DNA of 64,000 nucleotides, taken from the NCBI GenBank assembly GCA_022575985.1, contig JAKSXM010000266.1, forward strand, positions 1,860,001 through 1,924,000. Reading direction: 5' to 3'. Positions within the stretch are counted from its first letter, which is position 1. Every line of letters starts with the position of its first letter. A program made the position numbers and the translations under genes. This DNA is from Anagrus nilaparvatae (lineage: Eukaryota; Arthropoda; Insecta; Hymenoptera; Mymaridae). Below the pieces are notes generated by a model. It saw only the letters and a program-made list of their open reading frames with translations, searched no databases and was not told the DNA's origin. This document shows positions 35,051 through 47,389 of this stretch, in pieces.

Positions 35051-36050
35051 TTTATGTCTTATAATCGACATTTTGTTTTTTTAATGCTGTTATTCCCGTA
35101 AATTGATAATAATTTCGGTACCATATTATCGATTTGTTCAAAATCAATACAGACCCTGTTGGTCTTATATCTAACTTATATATAAATTTTGAACTTAATC
35201 GGAGTTCACTGTGACCTTAACGAGTGCGCACAAGAGCGACATTTTGCTTCGCACAGTCTAATTATCAAAAGTTTTTATGATCGATGTAGAATATTGTGTT
35301 GATATATATTCACCTTTATTAGATTTATTTTGAGGAGTGCTTGTGTTAGGTTTTTCATATGACTGAGAGTTATTTGATCTAGAGTTACCACCTCTTTTTG
35401 CATAGCATAAGATAAGATTAAAATTAATTATACATTCTAGAATATTCAGAAAGACAGTTGTCAAGAAAGAACTCGCAAAATCGGGCTTTCATCATACTTT
35501 TGGAAGCCGTTACCTGAACCGCTAGTTTAACTAATTTCACAAATAAATAAGGATATTCTTAAAAAGTCGAATTTTTTATTTAAGGTGACGCTTGTCCTTA
35601 AACCCTTCTTGTCCTTTGTCCTCCTATACATATTTTTGCAACTGACTTCAAAGAAGTCAGTTGGCTCACCCCTCTTTTACTTTTTGTGTCGAGAGGGATT
35701 GGTAACAAACTCCTTGGAGGTGCATTAGGCGGGTAGAATTTACTAGCTATATACATGTACATAGAAAATGTATATTATATTTTATTTTAATTAAAGTAGT
35801 GATACGGGGGGTTGCAATATCTTTAGTGCAATAAGCAACCCAATTGGTACAAGCAATTCACTAAATTACTAATCTTGATGTTTTTTATTAATTCTAACGT
35901 TCTATAAGTTCGAGTTCCTAATATTGTATAAAGCATATGTTAACAAGTTTATAAATTTAATACAGCTCAGAAAGGTTTCTAAATTTGATTTTTATTTACA
36001 CATCGTACTGTATAATGAATTAATTAGATAAAATAATAATTAGATAAAAA
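35051..36050. other. Intergenic DNA with a weak minus-strand small ORF and an 11-bp hairpin
   Basis: A 68-codon minus frame (35464-35258) begins with a hydrophobic stretch (FLNILECIINFNLILCYA) and then a Ser/Asn/Thr-rich basic tail, so it could encode a small secreted peptide. There is no other support. CAACTGACTTC-AAA-GAAGTCAGTTG at 35639-35663 is a perfect hairpin. Confidence 0.35.
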
Positions 36051-36069
36051 TCTGAAAAATAAACTTTAA

Positions 36070-36550
36070 AATATAAATTCAACTTGTTGCCGCTCTGCCC
36101 CGATTCAAGTGCGGTCTCACGCTAATCAGACATCGATACTCGGACGGAGTAAAAGAGAAGCGCGCGCCCGAAGAGGCAGACTGATGTCAGCCATCAGAGT
36201 GAACAGACGTACGTGTCTCTCTCTTGTATTCTTTTAGAATTTTATTTTGGTTTGACTATTTATTTGATTTAATTGAGTTTTGTTTCGCATAAATTCAGTG
36301 AGTGTGCGAAAATAGAAATTAATCTAATTAGTATTTTCAATATTAATTTCTTATTGTTGTATATGGTGATTCTTTTATTCACAGAATTACGGGAGCACGT
36401 AGTCGCTTCCCGTAATTTCTACATAATAAAGTGATTCGTGAAAATCCCGTATATAAAATACCGGATTCTCCTAATGTAAAGCTTATAGTGCACTTCCCGG
36501 AGCTCGCTAACAAGAATCATCTCAAGGTAAATGCATGTGTGCTCTCGGGT
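36070..36550 (+). promoter_or_regulatory. CpG-containing promoter/5'-exon-like block or LTR remnant
   Basis: This stands out from AT-rich surroundings: CGGACGGAGTAAAAGAGAAGCGCGCGCCCG near 36140-36170, a CT-rich stretch, a perfect hairpin AATTACGGGA/TCCCGTAATT (36385-36394 and 36408-36417), and a CAAG|GTAAATG donor-like site at about 36526. It could be the 5' end of a gene whose coding exons are outside view, or a solo LTR. Neither is proven. Confidence 0.3.
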
Positions 36551-38269
36551 CTTAGGTTAATTTTCATATTTTTCTATTAATTAATTAATATCTAATTGTA
36601 CGGTTTAATTTTGTAATAATTAGTAAAAATAATTGTTTATGCGGAAAGACGCCCTAGATTTCCCATGCTCTTATAATTTTCCCCTTAATATTTGTATCCG
36701 GCTTTTCTTAGAATTTAAGTATTTTCTTGTAAATAACTTTTTCTTTGTATATATTGGTATAGTTTCGATATTTGCTCTAAAATATCGTGGCGCTCAACGA
36801 GCATTTTATTTAATTAAAATTCTTAATTATTAAATCTAAATTTATAATTTATTTATTTAAACTTTCTCCATTTTTCCTTATAAATAAAGTTTAAGGTAAG
36901 CTATTTTAGTTATTATTATTTTCCCGTCGTTGAATGCCGGACACATATTTTGACGCCCTAGACGTGAGGCCCGGTATAAGCAATTAAAATAAAAATTATT
37001 TACAATCAATAATTTGTTTTATTAATTAATTATAATATAATATTAAAGTATAATAATAAAAATAATTAATAATTTTGTAATTTAGTGTGCAAGTATGTGT
37101 GTGTGTGTGAAAAATAAAAATTTTTGTTCAAGACTTTGTTTATACCCCTTACATTGTTGTAATTCTCAGTATAAAAAGAAATTCTAAGAACACGCTATAT
37201 GGGTAAATCTCAATAATATTTGAAAGTTTAAATTAAAAGTTTTAAGATTTTAATTATATACGGGCAAATACATATAAAATCAAGTAAAATTATATTCTCG
37301 GCAGTTAGCTATAATTTTGTAAAATTATGATTAATTTTAGAGTATACGGGTTATCCCTTTAAAATTTGTAAATTTAGACTATATATGGTAATTTCCATGT
37401 AAATTTGACTTTCTCAAAAATTTTTTAAAAATTAATTACTTTAATAATTTTGTATTTTGTGTGATTTTTAATGAAAATTAGTTTATTAAGTTATATATGA
37501 ACAATTCCGACAGAATTTGACCTTCTTGAAATATATACCGATTTTTGAACTTTATTTTTATACAGGTGGTACATTACATAGAAAATTGAACTTTCTTACA
37601 TATATACGGTACATTCCATATAAAACCGAACTTTTTTGCATATATATGGCGTATTCCGTTAAAAAGTGAACTTTTGTGCATAAATCTTAATAAAGTGTTA
37701 ATAAAAACGAATTTATCAAGACTATTATGAGAATTATGAACTTTTTGTATGTTGAGTATGTTTGAATAACAATTTAGCTTAGGTAAAAAGATGATTCTTA
37801 ACAGCTTTCCAAGCCTTATTTGCATTCATTACATTATATGAGAAAGAAAAATAAACATGCTTTTCAAAATCTATAATATGTACATATTTTATCAGTTAAA
37901 TATTGCATTAGTTTTCTGATTTATCGATAAATATATCATATTGATTATCATCAATTATTGTAGATGTCGTTATCATTATAATAACTGTTATGATTATAAC
38001 TATGTTTTATCAGCTGTTATTTATTTATACACTGTGTATGGTTATTAAAAATAGTCATGTTAATATTTTTCTTATTAATTTATAATTTGTTATTGTTTTT
38101 TAATTATTATTAAGTTTATCTATTATATTGATTTTAAACTTTGTTTAATTATGACATAATTCATTTTTTTAATTTATATACTATATTGAAATTGTAAGTA
38201 TTTGTACATTATTACACATATACATTTTTTTATTTTTTTATTTATTACATTTATTTTGTAAAACAGTTA
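36551..38269. other. AT-rich intergenic DNA with short degenerate repeats
   Basis: About 37490-37690 contains three worn units of GAACTTTCTTACATATATACGGTACATTCCATATAAAA. No gene is seen. Confidence 0.45.
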
Positions 38270-38276
38270 TTGTAGT

Positions 38277-38318
38277 TTTGATAAGGTCGACATGGTTCGA
38301 CGAAACGTCAATTAGATA
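38277..38318 (+). ncRNA. Hammerhead-ribozyme-like motif (retroelement type)
   Basis: TTGATAAGGTCGACATGGTTCGACGAAACGTC resembles the minimal hammerhead core CTGATGA - stem II - GAAAC-GTC found in Penelope-like and related retroelements. GTCGA/TCGAC can pair as stem II. The first box is off consensus at two bases, so activity is doubtful. Confidence 0.35.
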
Positions 38319-38599
38319 AAATAAAACATCAAACTTTTACTTGGATAGATCGACTTACTTTATTTACCTTTTAAACTTTTACCAAGTGATAAAATTTCAT
38401 CAAGTATAAATTTAGTGAAAGTCGATAATATTGATTAAGCTCAAATATTTTACTGTTTTTTATGTTATCTGAATATTTATTATCAAAAAATGAATTACTA
38501 TCTTATACACTATTTGTAATAAGACATTTAAATAAAGTTTATGATGAAATTTATTGAACTTATTGCGTTAAATTTTTCAGAGGAGCATGGATGTGTATT

Positions 38600-38895
38600 T
38601 CTATTTTTTTTTTTTTTTTTTTTTCTTTTTTTGCGTAGGAAGTGGAGAAATGCATTACGCATACTGTTCAGCATCCGAACTGACAGTTATGTGGGACTCG
38701 ACCTACTTTGCCTATACCCACTAAAACTCCACTCCGTTCCTACCTTATGCGAGCCTATCCCGGGACCGTTTTCACATTACTTCAGGACAAGTTCAAGGCC
38801 ATTTAGTTCTATTCATGAACTCCATCTTTTGACTTGCATCCACTGACTCGCCAGTCTGATTAAGGACTCCGTCATTCCATCTGGTTGAAATTTCG
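38600..38895 (-). mobile_element. Retroposon (SINE or LINE 3' end), copy A
   Basis: A poly(T) run at about 38604-38632 marks the poly(A) tail of a minus-strand insert. The body in reverse complement (GACGGAGTCC...TGGCGAGTCAGTGGATGCAA...CAGTTCGGATGCTGAACAG) matches 48130-48410 on the plus strand. It is moderately GC-rich against AT-rich flanks and has no open frame. Confidence 0.65.
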
Positions 38896-39655
38896 TCTTT
38901 ATGTACTGTCATCTTTAATAAAATATATGTTGTATTTCTATAATATTGTAAAATTATTGGTTATAATCATGATAATTAATTATTAAGAAATTTGCCTTCA
39001 ATGAATTAAAAATTATAAATCAAATACCTTTATTTTTTCTCTTGAAGTTGCTATAAAATTAAAAAAAAAAAAAACTTGCAAGTGAAATACAAAATTTTTT
39101 GTAATTTTTTTAAAAAAATATTTAAATTTCATAGCTGATCAGAATTTTTTATTTATTATTATTGGTCAAACAATTTTCACATTGTAGACCTTTAAATTAC
39201 ACTTTTTATATTGAAGTGATTGATCCGGGATAGGAGGTTGTATTCTTATCCGGATTCAGGACTTTTGCGAAATAACATCATTTCCTATAGCTTAACAAAT
39301 TTTTGAAATGATTTTATTTATAACCTAATTGATATGGTTCACTGTGTCATTAGGGAACACACTGTGTCATTAGGGAACAATGTCACATTAAAATTATTAA
39401 GAACAATTTGAAAGATTTTTATTTTTTAATTACAAACCTTTTGATTAAACTTTTTTATTTTTTTTTTAAATAAATTTTTTATTTTAGTGTAAATTTTTCA
39501 GATAGGGCTAATAATTTCTAAAGCTTTAGTATTATTTTTTCTTCAAGTTGTACTTATAAAAATAATAATATTTTGAATTTTTTTTTTTTAACGTGGAATT
39601 TAAATTACGCACTATTTGTCAATTATTTTTTGATTTTTGCAAATACTAGTGAACA
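38896..39655. other. AT-rich leader region before the BEL gag
   Basis: A 20-bp direct repeat, CACTGTGTCATTAGGGAACA, occurs twice at 39340-39380. No BEL LTR could be delimited. Confidence 0.4.
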
Positions 39656-40750
39656 ATGACTGAAATTATAACTGAGCAAAATAATCTCATAACACGGATT
39701 AAAAATTCCTTCAATTCTTGGGAAACAGATCCTGATGCAATGTATGTTGCTTCATGTAAAGTTCGAATAAAATGTTTAGAAAAAACATTTGAAAAATTTG
39801 AAGCCAATCATATGCTATTATTAAATTACCCTGAATATGAAGGATTAAAAGACCAGCCATACATAAAAGGTGATTATTTTTTAATTTATGAGCAACATTA
39901 TATGAAAAATTTAGCTAAATATCAGGAATATTTAGATAGTCAAGCCACTGCTCAGCCCGCTACGAATCAACCCCCAGTAAGGCAATTTGTTACACTAGAT
40001 GGTGAAAGGTTGCCTCCTTTAAGTATCCCTTATTTTAATGGGGAGTTTACATCTTGGGAATCGTTCCGTGACATGTTCACGTCTTCGGTAATTAAGAAAC
40101 CGAATTTTTCAGATATAGTCAAGCTGCATCAGCTTATATCTGATATACAAGTTAGTAACATCTTATCAGCCTACTAAAGCTAATATTAAAATTATTTGGG
40201 TAAAACTTAAGGAAAAATATGAGATTAAAAAGCGTTTAGTACATGCTCATATTTTTTCTATTCACTCCCTAAAACTGTAATTAATACACCTTTATCAGCA
40301 TTAAAGGGTTTGAATAGGCCAGTTGATCAATGGGACGATTTATTAGAATCTATTGAAGAGTCAAATACTAATTTTAATTTTAAGCAATTTTCAGAAAATA
40401 ATAGTAATAAATTCAAGAATGCTAATGTGTCTACAATGCCTGCAAAGGTTTTTCAATCTAATGTTGATAATAGTTGTAATACTTCTGAAAAGCCCAATAG
40501 TGAATGCATTATTTGTAATGCATTATTTGTAATGAATTCACTTCTTAAACTTCTTCTCTCTTAAACAACTTCTTTCTCTTCTGTCCTATATATAAAAATA
40601 AAACACCCAAGCAAAGAGAGAAATTGGTGGGTCAATTAAAAAGATGTTATAATCGTTTAGGTCCTCATTATATAAACCAGTGTAATTCAACAAAAACTGG
40701 TCAATCTAAAAAAACACCACACTTCATTACGCATCAAAGGTTTTAAAAAT
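39656..40750 (+). pseudogene. BEL/Pao gag fragment
   Basis: 39656-40177 is open: an N-terminal coiled region and then the typical BEL gag block LPPLSIPYFNGEFTSWESFRDMFTSSV. After a frameshift near 40160 the frame continues (RPVDQWDDLLESIEESN at 40310), followed by worn zinc-knuckle-like Cys/His text (CIICN; RCYNRLGPHYINQCNS near 40640-40690). Gag would form the particle and bind RNA. Confidence 0.8.
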
Positions 40751-40924
40751 CAGAAAGTAGTAAAATCCAATGGATTTGCTGTTGCCGTGAATTGGCTTGT
40801 ACTTATTTGGTAAATTTTGATATTAAACCACATTTTTACTCAGATTTTGTGGTAAATAATTATGCATTCGTTATACCTAGAATTACCTCATATTCCCAAA
40901 TGTAAGTTTTCAATTTAAAAATCT

Positions 40925-41670
40925 TAATTATTTATCGGACTTAGAGCTTGCTGACCCACGTTTTAATAAACGAGGTCAGTTTGACGTCTTGCTGAGTACA
41001 ACTGTATATTCGTCATTAATTGAGGGCCAAATTCACTCTCAGCCTATTACTACAAATTCCAAGCTTGGTTGGATAATCTCTGGTAATTTAGGGAAAGGAT
41101 CTAATTGTTTATTAGCTACTGATCTTCAAATAGTGACTTATAATCTCTTATTTCGGTTATAAAGATTTTGGCAGCAGGAGGAGGTCGCTGTATCTTCTAA
41201 ATCTTTGCTAACTTCTGATGAACAAGCTTCTGAAGAATTCTTTTACCAGACTTTTTTCGTAATTCTAAAGGACGTTATGTGGTAAGATTGCCTTTTAAGA
41301 ATCCTGATAATAATAATTTGAAGTTTAGAGGATCTTATCAGAATGCGAAGAGAGTTTTGGAAAGAATGGAAGCAAGATTTGAAAAGGATAAAAATTTTGC
41401 TCTAGCATACTATGCATTTATAGAAAACTATGAAAGTACTGGACATATGACGGAAAATATATCCCCTCTGCCAGAAATCGAGTGCTATTTCCTTCCCCAT
41501 CATGGAATTCTGAATTCTTTGGGCAAATTTCGCTCAGTGTTCAATGGTTCAGCTATGAGGACTATGATAAAGTGTCAATCAATGATTTGCTGCACAGTGA
41601 CCCAAATTTACTTCCAGATCTAGCTGAGTTATTGATCAACTGGATGAAATACAGATTTGTCTTTGTATTA
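40925..41670 (+). pseudogene. BEL/Pao protease and 5' RT fragment
   Basis: Protease-end text (FDVLLSTTVYSSLIEGQIH, KLGWIISG) leads to the BEL RT N-terminus (YVVRLPFKNP, ECYFLPHHGILN, KFRSVFNGSA, DPNLLPDLAELLINWMKYRFVF) in shifting frames. It breaks off at about 41670, where the foldback insert begins. Confidence 0.8.
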
Positions 41671-43090
41671 TTAATATTGAAAAAAATTCCCTAAAAATTT
41701 GGGCGATGGTATTGGCTTCTGTTCGTAGATATAAGACTCTGAAAATGTGTAATAATTGGACCAATATTGGCCAATAAGTGGTTAAGGAGTCAATCAAAAA
41801 ATATTTCTTCTTCAATATTCGAATAGCCAGGGAAAAATGAGCTGATTTTTAAAAAAAAAATTTTATTTTTGACCGAAAAATAAGCAAGTTATCATCATTT
41901 TAAGATTTTTAAAAAAATTTTCCAAAAATCCCAATTTTAGGGTCATTATACAGTACTCTAACTTGAAATAATGATAACTCGCTTATTTTTCGGTATAAAA
42001 TAAATTATTTTTTTTTGGCAAATTACTTTAGAACTTACTTTATTTTGTCAATGTATTAGGGTAGTTTTTGGCCTAAAAAAATAATTTTTGAATATAAACA
42101 GTTTCTTTTTAGTAAATATTCGAATAGCCAGAAAAAAATTAGACAATTTCAAAAAAAAAAAATTTCTTTTAGACCGAAAAATAAGCGAGTTATCATTATT
42201 TCAAGTTAGAATACTGTATAATGACCTTAAAATTGGGATTTTTGGAAAATTTTTTAAAAAATCTTAAAATGATGATAACTTGCTTATTTTTCGGTCAAAA
42301 ATAAAAATTTTTTTTTTTAAATCAGCTCATTTTTCCCTGGCTATTCGAATATTGAAGAAGAAAAATTTTTTGATTGACCCATTAACCACTTATTTACCAA
42401 TATTGGTCCAATTATTACACATTTTCAGAGTCTTATATCTACGAACAGAAGCCAATACCATCGCCCAAATTTTTAGGGAATTTTTTTCAATATTAAAAGA
42501 AGCTTCCCTGAAATTTTCAGCCCTTAAAGTGCTCAGAAAAAAATTTTGCAGACGATTAAAATTGTTAAAAAATCGATATTTTCGGAAACAGCAAACTTTC
42601 AATTGCTTATATCTCCGGTTCCTGATAAGCTTTTTTAACGTTTAAGGTCTCATTTGAAAGGTCTTTGCTAGACGCTTTTAATGAAATGAACCGAAAGTCT
42701 TTAGCTAATGATGCTGAGTCACAATTCAAGTTCAAAAATCAGCATTTTTCGATAAAATAAATCTTACATTAATCAATGCCAGTAAAAATCAACTCCATGA
42801 AACTTTTTGAAAATTTTTTTGGTAAAAGTTGAAAGTTCAAGGAAAAAAATGAGACCAACCGGATGTTTTTTGGACTAATATTTGAAGCCCAGTAAATTTT
42901 TGAAAATTGGCTAAAAACAGCTATTTTTGGACCTTTTAGAGCTTGTATCTCGGCAACCCGTCCTGCAAAATAGCTGAAATTTTGGCTGGCTAAGTTTTTT
43001 ATTACTTCAAACTACCCCTGAAAATTTGAGCCCGATCGGAGTCATGGGTGCGCACACTTTTGTATGAAAAGTAATGGATATGCCCATATA
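41671..43090. mobile_element. Foldback insert inside BEL RT
   Basis: TTAATATTGAAAAAAATTCCCTAAAAATTTGGGCGATGG at the left is mirrored by CATCGCCCAAATTTTTAGGGAATTTTTTTCAATATTAA ending near 42496. The arms of about 400 bp close on a loop near 42080, with GAATAGCCAGG-AAAAATGAG and AAAATAAGCGAGTTATCATTATT in both arms. A further about 600 bp of non-BEL sequence (TATCTCGGCAACCCG near 42948) follows before BEL pol resumes at about 43090. No transposase is seen, and apparent frames inside are repeat artefacts. Confidence 0.75.
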
Positions 43091-43975
43091 TATCCAATTC
43101 TTGCTTCAGGTTGTTGGGTCTGAACTGGTGTCCAAACTCTGAACGAATTTACCTTTGATTTAGTTATTGACCAACTTGAGGGTGATCTCGCAAAGTGGAA
43201 GGTGCTCTCTATCATGGCTAAATTTGTTTACCCCTTAAATTGGTTGGATCTGGTTATAAATACTGCCAAAATTTTTATACAGAAGTTGTAGTTGGCGAAA
43301 ATTGGCTGGGATGAAGGGTCACCTCCCCCTTTGAGAGAAAAATTCTTAAGTTGGCACAACGATATTTCAGCGGTAAAGGACATCAAAATTAAGAGGTGGT
43401 TAAATTATGTACCTAATGCTAAATCTGAACTTTTCGGGTTTGCAGATGCCTCAAAATTTGCTTATGCTGCTTGAACGTACCTTAAGGTTACGTATAATGG
43501 TATTAGTTCTTTCCATTTAATCCAGGCTAAATCTAAGATTGCACCTATTAAGCCACTCTTAACAATACCAAAGCTGGAGTTAAATACGGCTCTTTTACTA
43601 GCTAGACTGTCAGTGAAAGTTCTCAAAGTTTTAAAATTAGATGCTGTAGACATTTATCTTTTTACAGACTCTACAGACGTACTTTATTGGCTTCTTTTAC
43701 TAGCTAGACTGTCAGTGAAATTTCTCAAAACTTTAAAATTAGATGCTGTAGACATTTATCTTTTCACAGATTCAACAGGCGTACTTTATTGGCTTAAAGA
43801 ACACCCATCTAAATGGGAGATGTATATTGCTAACAGATGCTCTAAAATTCATGCCTTAATCCCTAAGGCTTACTGGAGTCATGTTTGTACACATTACAAT
43901 TTAGCTGATTGTATTTCTAAGGCCCTGCCACCTCTGCAATTAAGGACTTTTCTCTTTAGTGAGAAGGGGGTGTGA
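43091..43975 (+). pseudogene. BEL/Pao RNase H region with an internal 102-bp duplication
   Basis: After FADASKFAYAA a TGA interrupts. The RNase H core IPKLELNTALLLARLSVKVL and DAVDIYLFTDSTDVLYWL follows. A 102-bp in-frame tandem duplication (43592 and 43694) repeats the LLLARLSVK...FTDST block. The end SHVCTHYNLADCISKALPP is typical. The frame stops at 43975. Confidence 0.8.
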
Positions 43976-44269
43976 CTTTAGATGAATCTGGAGACAATTT
44001 TTGGAAATTTCAAAGTAAGTCAGTAAATGTTACAACCATTAATTGCAACGTAATTGCTAAAAAACAAAATCATGAGATTCAAGTTTGGGATTTTATCAAT
44101 GGATAATCGTCTATGAAAAAACTTCTTCGAATAACCTCATATAATCTTCGTTTTATAGACAAATTCTTATTGAGGGTTAGGATCAAATTAGTGAAGTTGT
44201 CGGAGAAATCTTATTTGGTTAAGAACTCTTGGTTTTTAGTAAAGTATTGATATTGTTTTCCGAAGTTAG

Positions 44270-45134
44270 TATCTATTGAGGAAATTGTCTGAGCTAAAAA
44301 ACTGGATATTTATCATTCAGAGAGCTTATTTTGAAATTGATATTTATTTGTTGAAAATTGGTAGAACTCTGCAAGATTTAAATCTAAGAAGATTAGATCC
44401 TTTTCTTCAGCAAAATTTATTGAGATTAGGGGGTAGGATTCACTGGTCATTGCTTGATCATGACCAAAAGCATCCATGGATCTTGCCATAACAAGGTGAA
44501 TTTTCTAAATTATTAGTAGAGCATTGCTACAAATCCATGTTGCACGGAGGAGTTAGGCTAATTCTCTCTGCATCGCATAAGGAATTTTGGCAGTCAAGGC
44601 TAGAAATTTTGTTAGAAACTGTGTTCATAAAAGTAATATTTGTCGTTGTTATGACTCTAATCTCGCTATCCAAAAGATGGGAATACTTCCTTCTCCGAGG
44701 GTAATAATGCCAGATAAACCATTTCGATTTAGTTGAAGGGATTATGCTGGCCCCTTTTCAATTTTCAGGTACAGAGGTCATGGCTCGCACAAAACAATGT
44801 ATAAGGCCTATATAGCAGTTTTCGTTTGAATGACCACCAAAGCCATACATCTGGAATTAACAAGATATTCTAGCCAGGATTTTTTTGCTGCCTTTAGAAG
44901 TTTTACTGCAACTCGAGGGCAATGTTCTGGTCTGTTTAGCGACCAAGGAACTACCTTCGTGAGAGCAGATCGAAGTCTTAAGAAAATGTATATGGAATCT
45001 TCTGTCTATATGCAGGAACTTGTAGGTTCACTGACCAACGCAGGTACAAATTGGACGTTTAACTCTCCGGAAGCGCCTCATTTTGGGGGAATCTGGGAGG
45101 CAGCAGTAATATATGTAAAACACCATATTGGATG
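44270..45134 (+). pseudogene. BEL/Pao integrase fragment
   Basis: Pre-integrase text (DPFLQQNLLRLGGRIHWS), a zinc-domain stretch (HCYKSMLHGGVRLIL), and the catalytic core with D in RDYAGPFSIF, D in FSDQGTTFV and the glutamate area FNSPEAPHFGGIWEAAV are in several frames with stops at about 44738, 44828 and 45134. It would join cDNA to the genome; this copy cannot. Confidence 0.8.
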
Positions 45135-45485
45135 AGGAAAAGCAATGAAATTTTTAAACTTAAAAAATACTGTATTTGTAAATATTATTTGTATATTTAA
45201 TTTATATTACTGTCCTGTGATTCCTTGAATCTTTTTGTAAAAATGTTAATGTGTCAATTAATTAATACTTTGATTTTTTTTGTATTATATACGATTAAAA
45301 AAAAAGGGGGCAAAAGCCCAACTAAATTGTAAATATTTTACAATTTCCAGCCACTACATATTTATAAAGCTTTTCTTTATTTTTCATGTTATTTTTACTC
45401 TGTTTTTTAAGCATTTTAATTCAATTAAAATTAGGTGGGTGGAAATGTTGTGTATATATCCTATCCTATCTTTCTTACTATACTA
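45135..45485. other. Intergenic AT-rich DNA
   Basis: Nothing is recognised between the BEL remnant and the Helitron. Confidence 0.5.
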
Positions 45486-45523
45486 TACTATATCTTAATA
45501 CTATATATATTTGAAAATTTATT

Positions 45524-45571
<48 letters not shown>

Positions 45572-46587
45572 CACTCATCACGCAAGAACCGCCGAACCAA
45601 TTGGCATGAAACCGGTGTCAAAATAAAGATAAAAAGTCTGCGGGTGACATAGGCCCTATATTTTCTGATTAGCTGTCGTAGTTTTTGAGATATTTAATTT
45701 TTAGTATTTTTGAACTTGATAACATTTTTTAAAAATTTTAACAAAAATTGAAATATCTCGAGACTATCGAAAAATTTATGTATAGCACTTCATAGTATTC
45801 GATTCAATTTTACTGCCACACTTTAAAGTATTCGATTCAGCACTAATTCTTACGTATTCTCCTAAATTTTTATTCAAAACAGAGGTATCTTTAAAATTTT
45901 ATAAAATATTTTTGAAGCTGGTTGAAAAATTTTTTTAATTTTTTAATTTTTTATAGTATTTTTAATCATCTATTTGTGTGTCTGTGTGTGTATGTGTTTC
46001 ATCATCAGGGTATAATCAATGAAAATTCAAAATGAAGTGTCAAAATATAGAGAAAAGTCTACGTATGACATAAGACAAAGTTTTGCAACTCAGCTACCGT
46101 ACTTTTGGAGATATTCAATTTTTACTATTTTTGGATAAAATAAAATTTTTTGAAATTTTGATTAAAAAGTATAATAAAAGTATAATATCTTCTAAATATG
46201 ATAAAATTTTACTGTCACAATTGGTATTACTTGATTCGGCACTAATTTATACGTACTCAGTTATATTTTTGTTCAAAACGGAGGTATCTTTAAAAATTAG
46301 CAACATTTTTTATATATCTTAATACTATGTCTTACTATATATATTTGAAAATTTGTCTGTCGGGATTGGGCATAGCCTCTCCTATATATTTTTAAATATG
46401 GTTCTGTAATCCATAATTATAAATTTATTGGAGACTTTGCTGGAGACAGAACTAGGCTTCTCTGAAAACTCTGAATGTGTTTGCATAATTATAGGTAAAT
46501 TTGCAGTGAAAAATGATTTTTTCAAGTAACAGAAACAGAAGTAAATGCGACACAGGGGGGCGGAGCCCCCCCTCCAACTTTTGCTAG
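45486..46587 (+). mobile_element. Non-autonomous Helitron(s), nested copies
   Basis: A 5'-like region (TTACTATACTATACTATATCTTAATACTATATATATTTGAAAA), then a (GTCT)n run (45530-45570), then blocks shared with 16640-16700. A second 5'-like region occurs internally at about 46315-46365, so one copy may sit in another. The 3' end is textbook: hairpin GGGGGGC-GGA-GCCCCCC at 46555-46571, 12 nt, then CTAG at 46584-46587 followed by T. Confidence 0.8.
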
Positions 46588-47188
46588 TATATATATATAT
46601 AAATCTTTAATTTTGTATGTTTGTTTGTCCGAAATGAGTAAAATAGTACGCGATAAAAGTTAGAGACGCGGAGTTTACGGCAAAAGATGGAAAAAATTAC
46701 CGGTCAAAACATAGGCTAAGTTTCGTTGCGATTGATAACGACAAAAATTTTTTATGCTGAAAAAACTGGATTTCCAAGGATAAAATTTTTATCAAATTTT
46801 TAAAAAAAACCTAAAAAACTGAAAACTGAGGAAAAATTTTTTTATCAAAAGAATTTTATTCGATTTGGATATATTTTTTACGTATCCACCTAAATTTTCA
46901 AGGTGATCGGCTCGATCAGTCAAAAGTTTTCAATAATTTTTCGAAAATTATAAAAGTTTAGGACTAATATTATAAATATTTTTAATTCTTACCGCCTGGG
47001 TTCCTATGCCCGTAATTTTTATGATTCAGTAAATTTTAGATAATACTTCGGGTAAATAAAGGTTTTTATTCAAAATTTTGCGTAACCTAAAACAAAATAT
47101 TTTTGGAAAAATCAAGTTGCAGGGGTCCAGGGGGGCGCAGCCTCCCTGGTGGCTGCCGGGGCGAGCAAAGCAAGCCGGAGGCAGCTAG
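46588..47188 (+). mobile_element. Second Helitron family, non-autonomous
   Basis: It begins in a TA run then ATCTTTAATTTTGTATGTTTGTTTGTCC. It ends with CAGGGGGGCGCAGCCTCCCTGG and GGCTGCCGG...CCGGAGGCAG hairpins and CTAG at 47185-47188 before TATAAC. The interior is non-coding. The 3' end differs from the first family, so it is a separate family inserted directly at the previous Helitron end. Confidence 0.65.
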
Positions 47189-47389
47189 TATAACATATGT
47201 GCGTGTGTGTGTGTAGTATGATAGGCGTCCTCTGAAAGCAGTATTTTGGCTGCGGAGCAAAAAGGTAGTTTAATTGTACGTTATTTAACTCTTTAATTTC
47301 AGGAAAAAATTTTTATTAGATAATGCTTCAACACTTTTAATACTAGATTTATTATTATCCGTTGTCTTGGTATGATTTTCAGTTTAAAT

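Larger units (their letters stand above)
39656..45134 (+). mobile_element. BEL/Pao LTR retrotransposon, decayed
   Basis: Gag, protease, RT, RNase H and integrase pieces occur in BEL/Pao order on the plus strand with many stops and frameshifts. A 1.4-kb foldback element splits the RT. The end of integrase (HFGGIWEAAV) stops at 45134 in a TGA. LTRs were not identified. Domain details are in the following entries. Confidence 0.85.

Noticed and set aside
42280..42645. 121-codon frame and its antisense partner
   Set aside because: They fall within the foldback arms; open frames arise from the inverted repeat.
45530..45570. (GTCT)n run considered as a regulatory site
   Set aside because: It is a simple microsatellite inside a Helitron 5' region.
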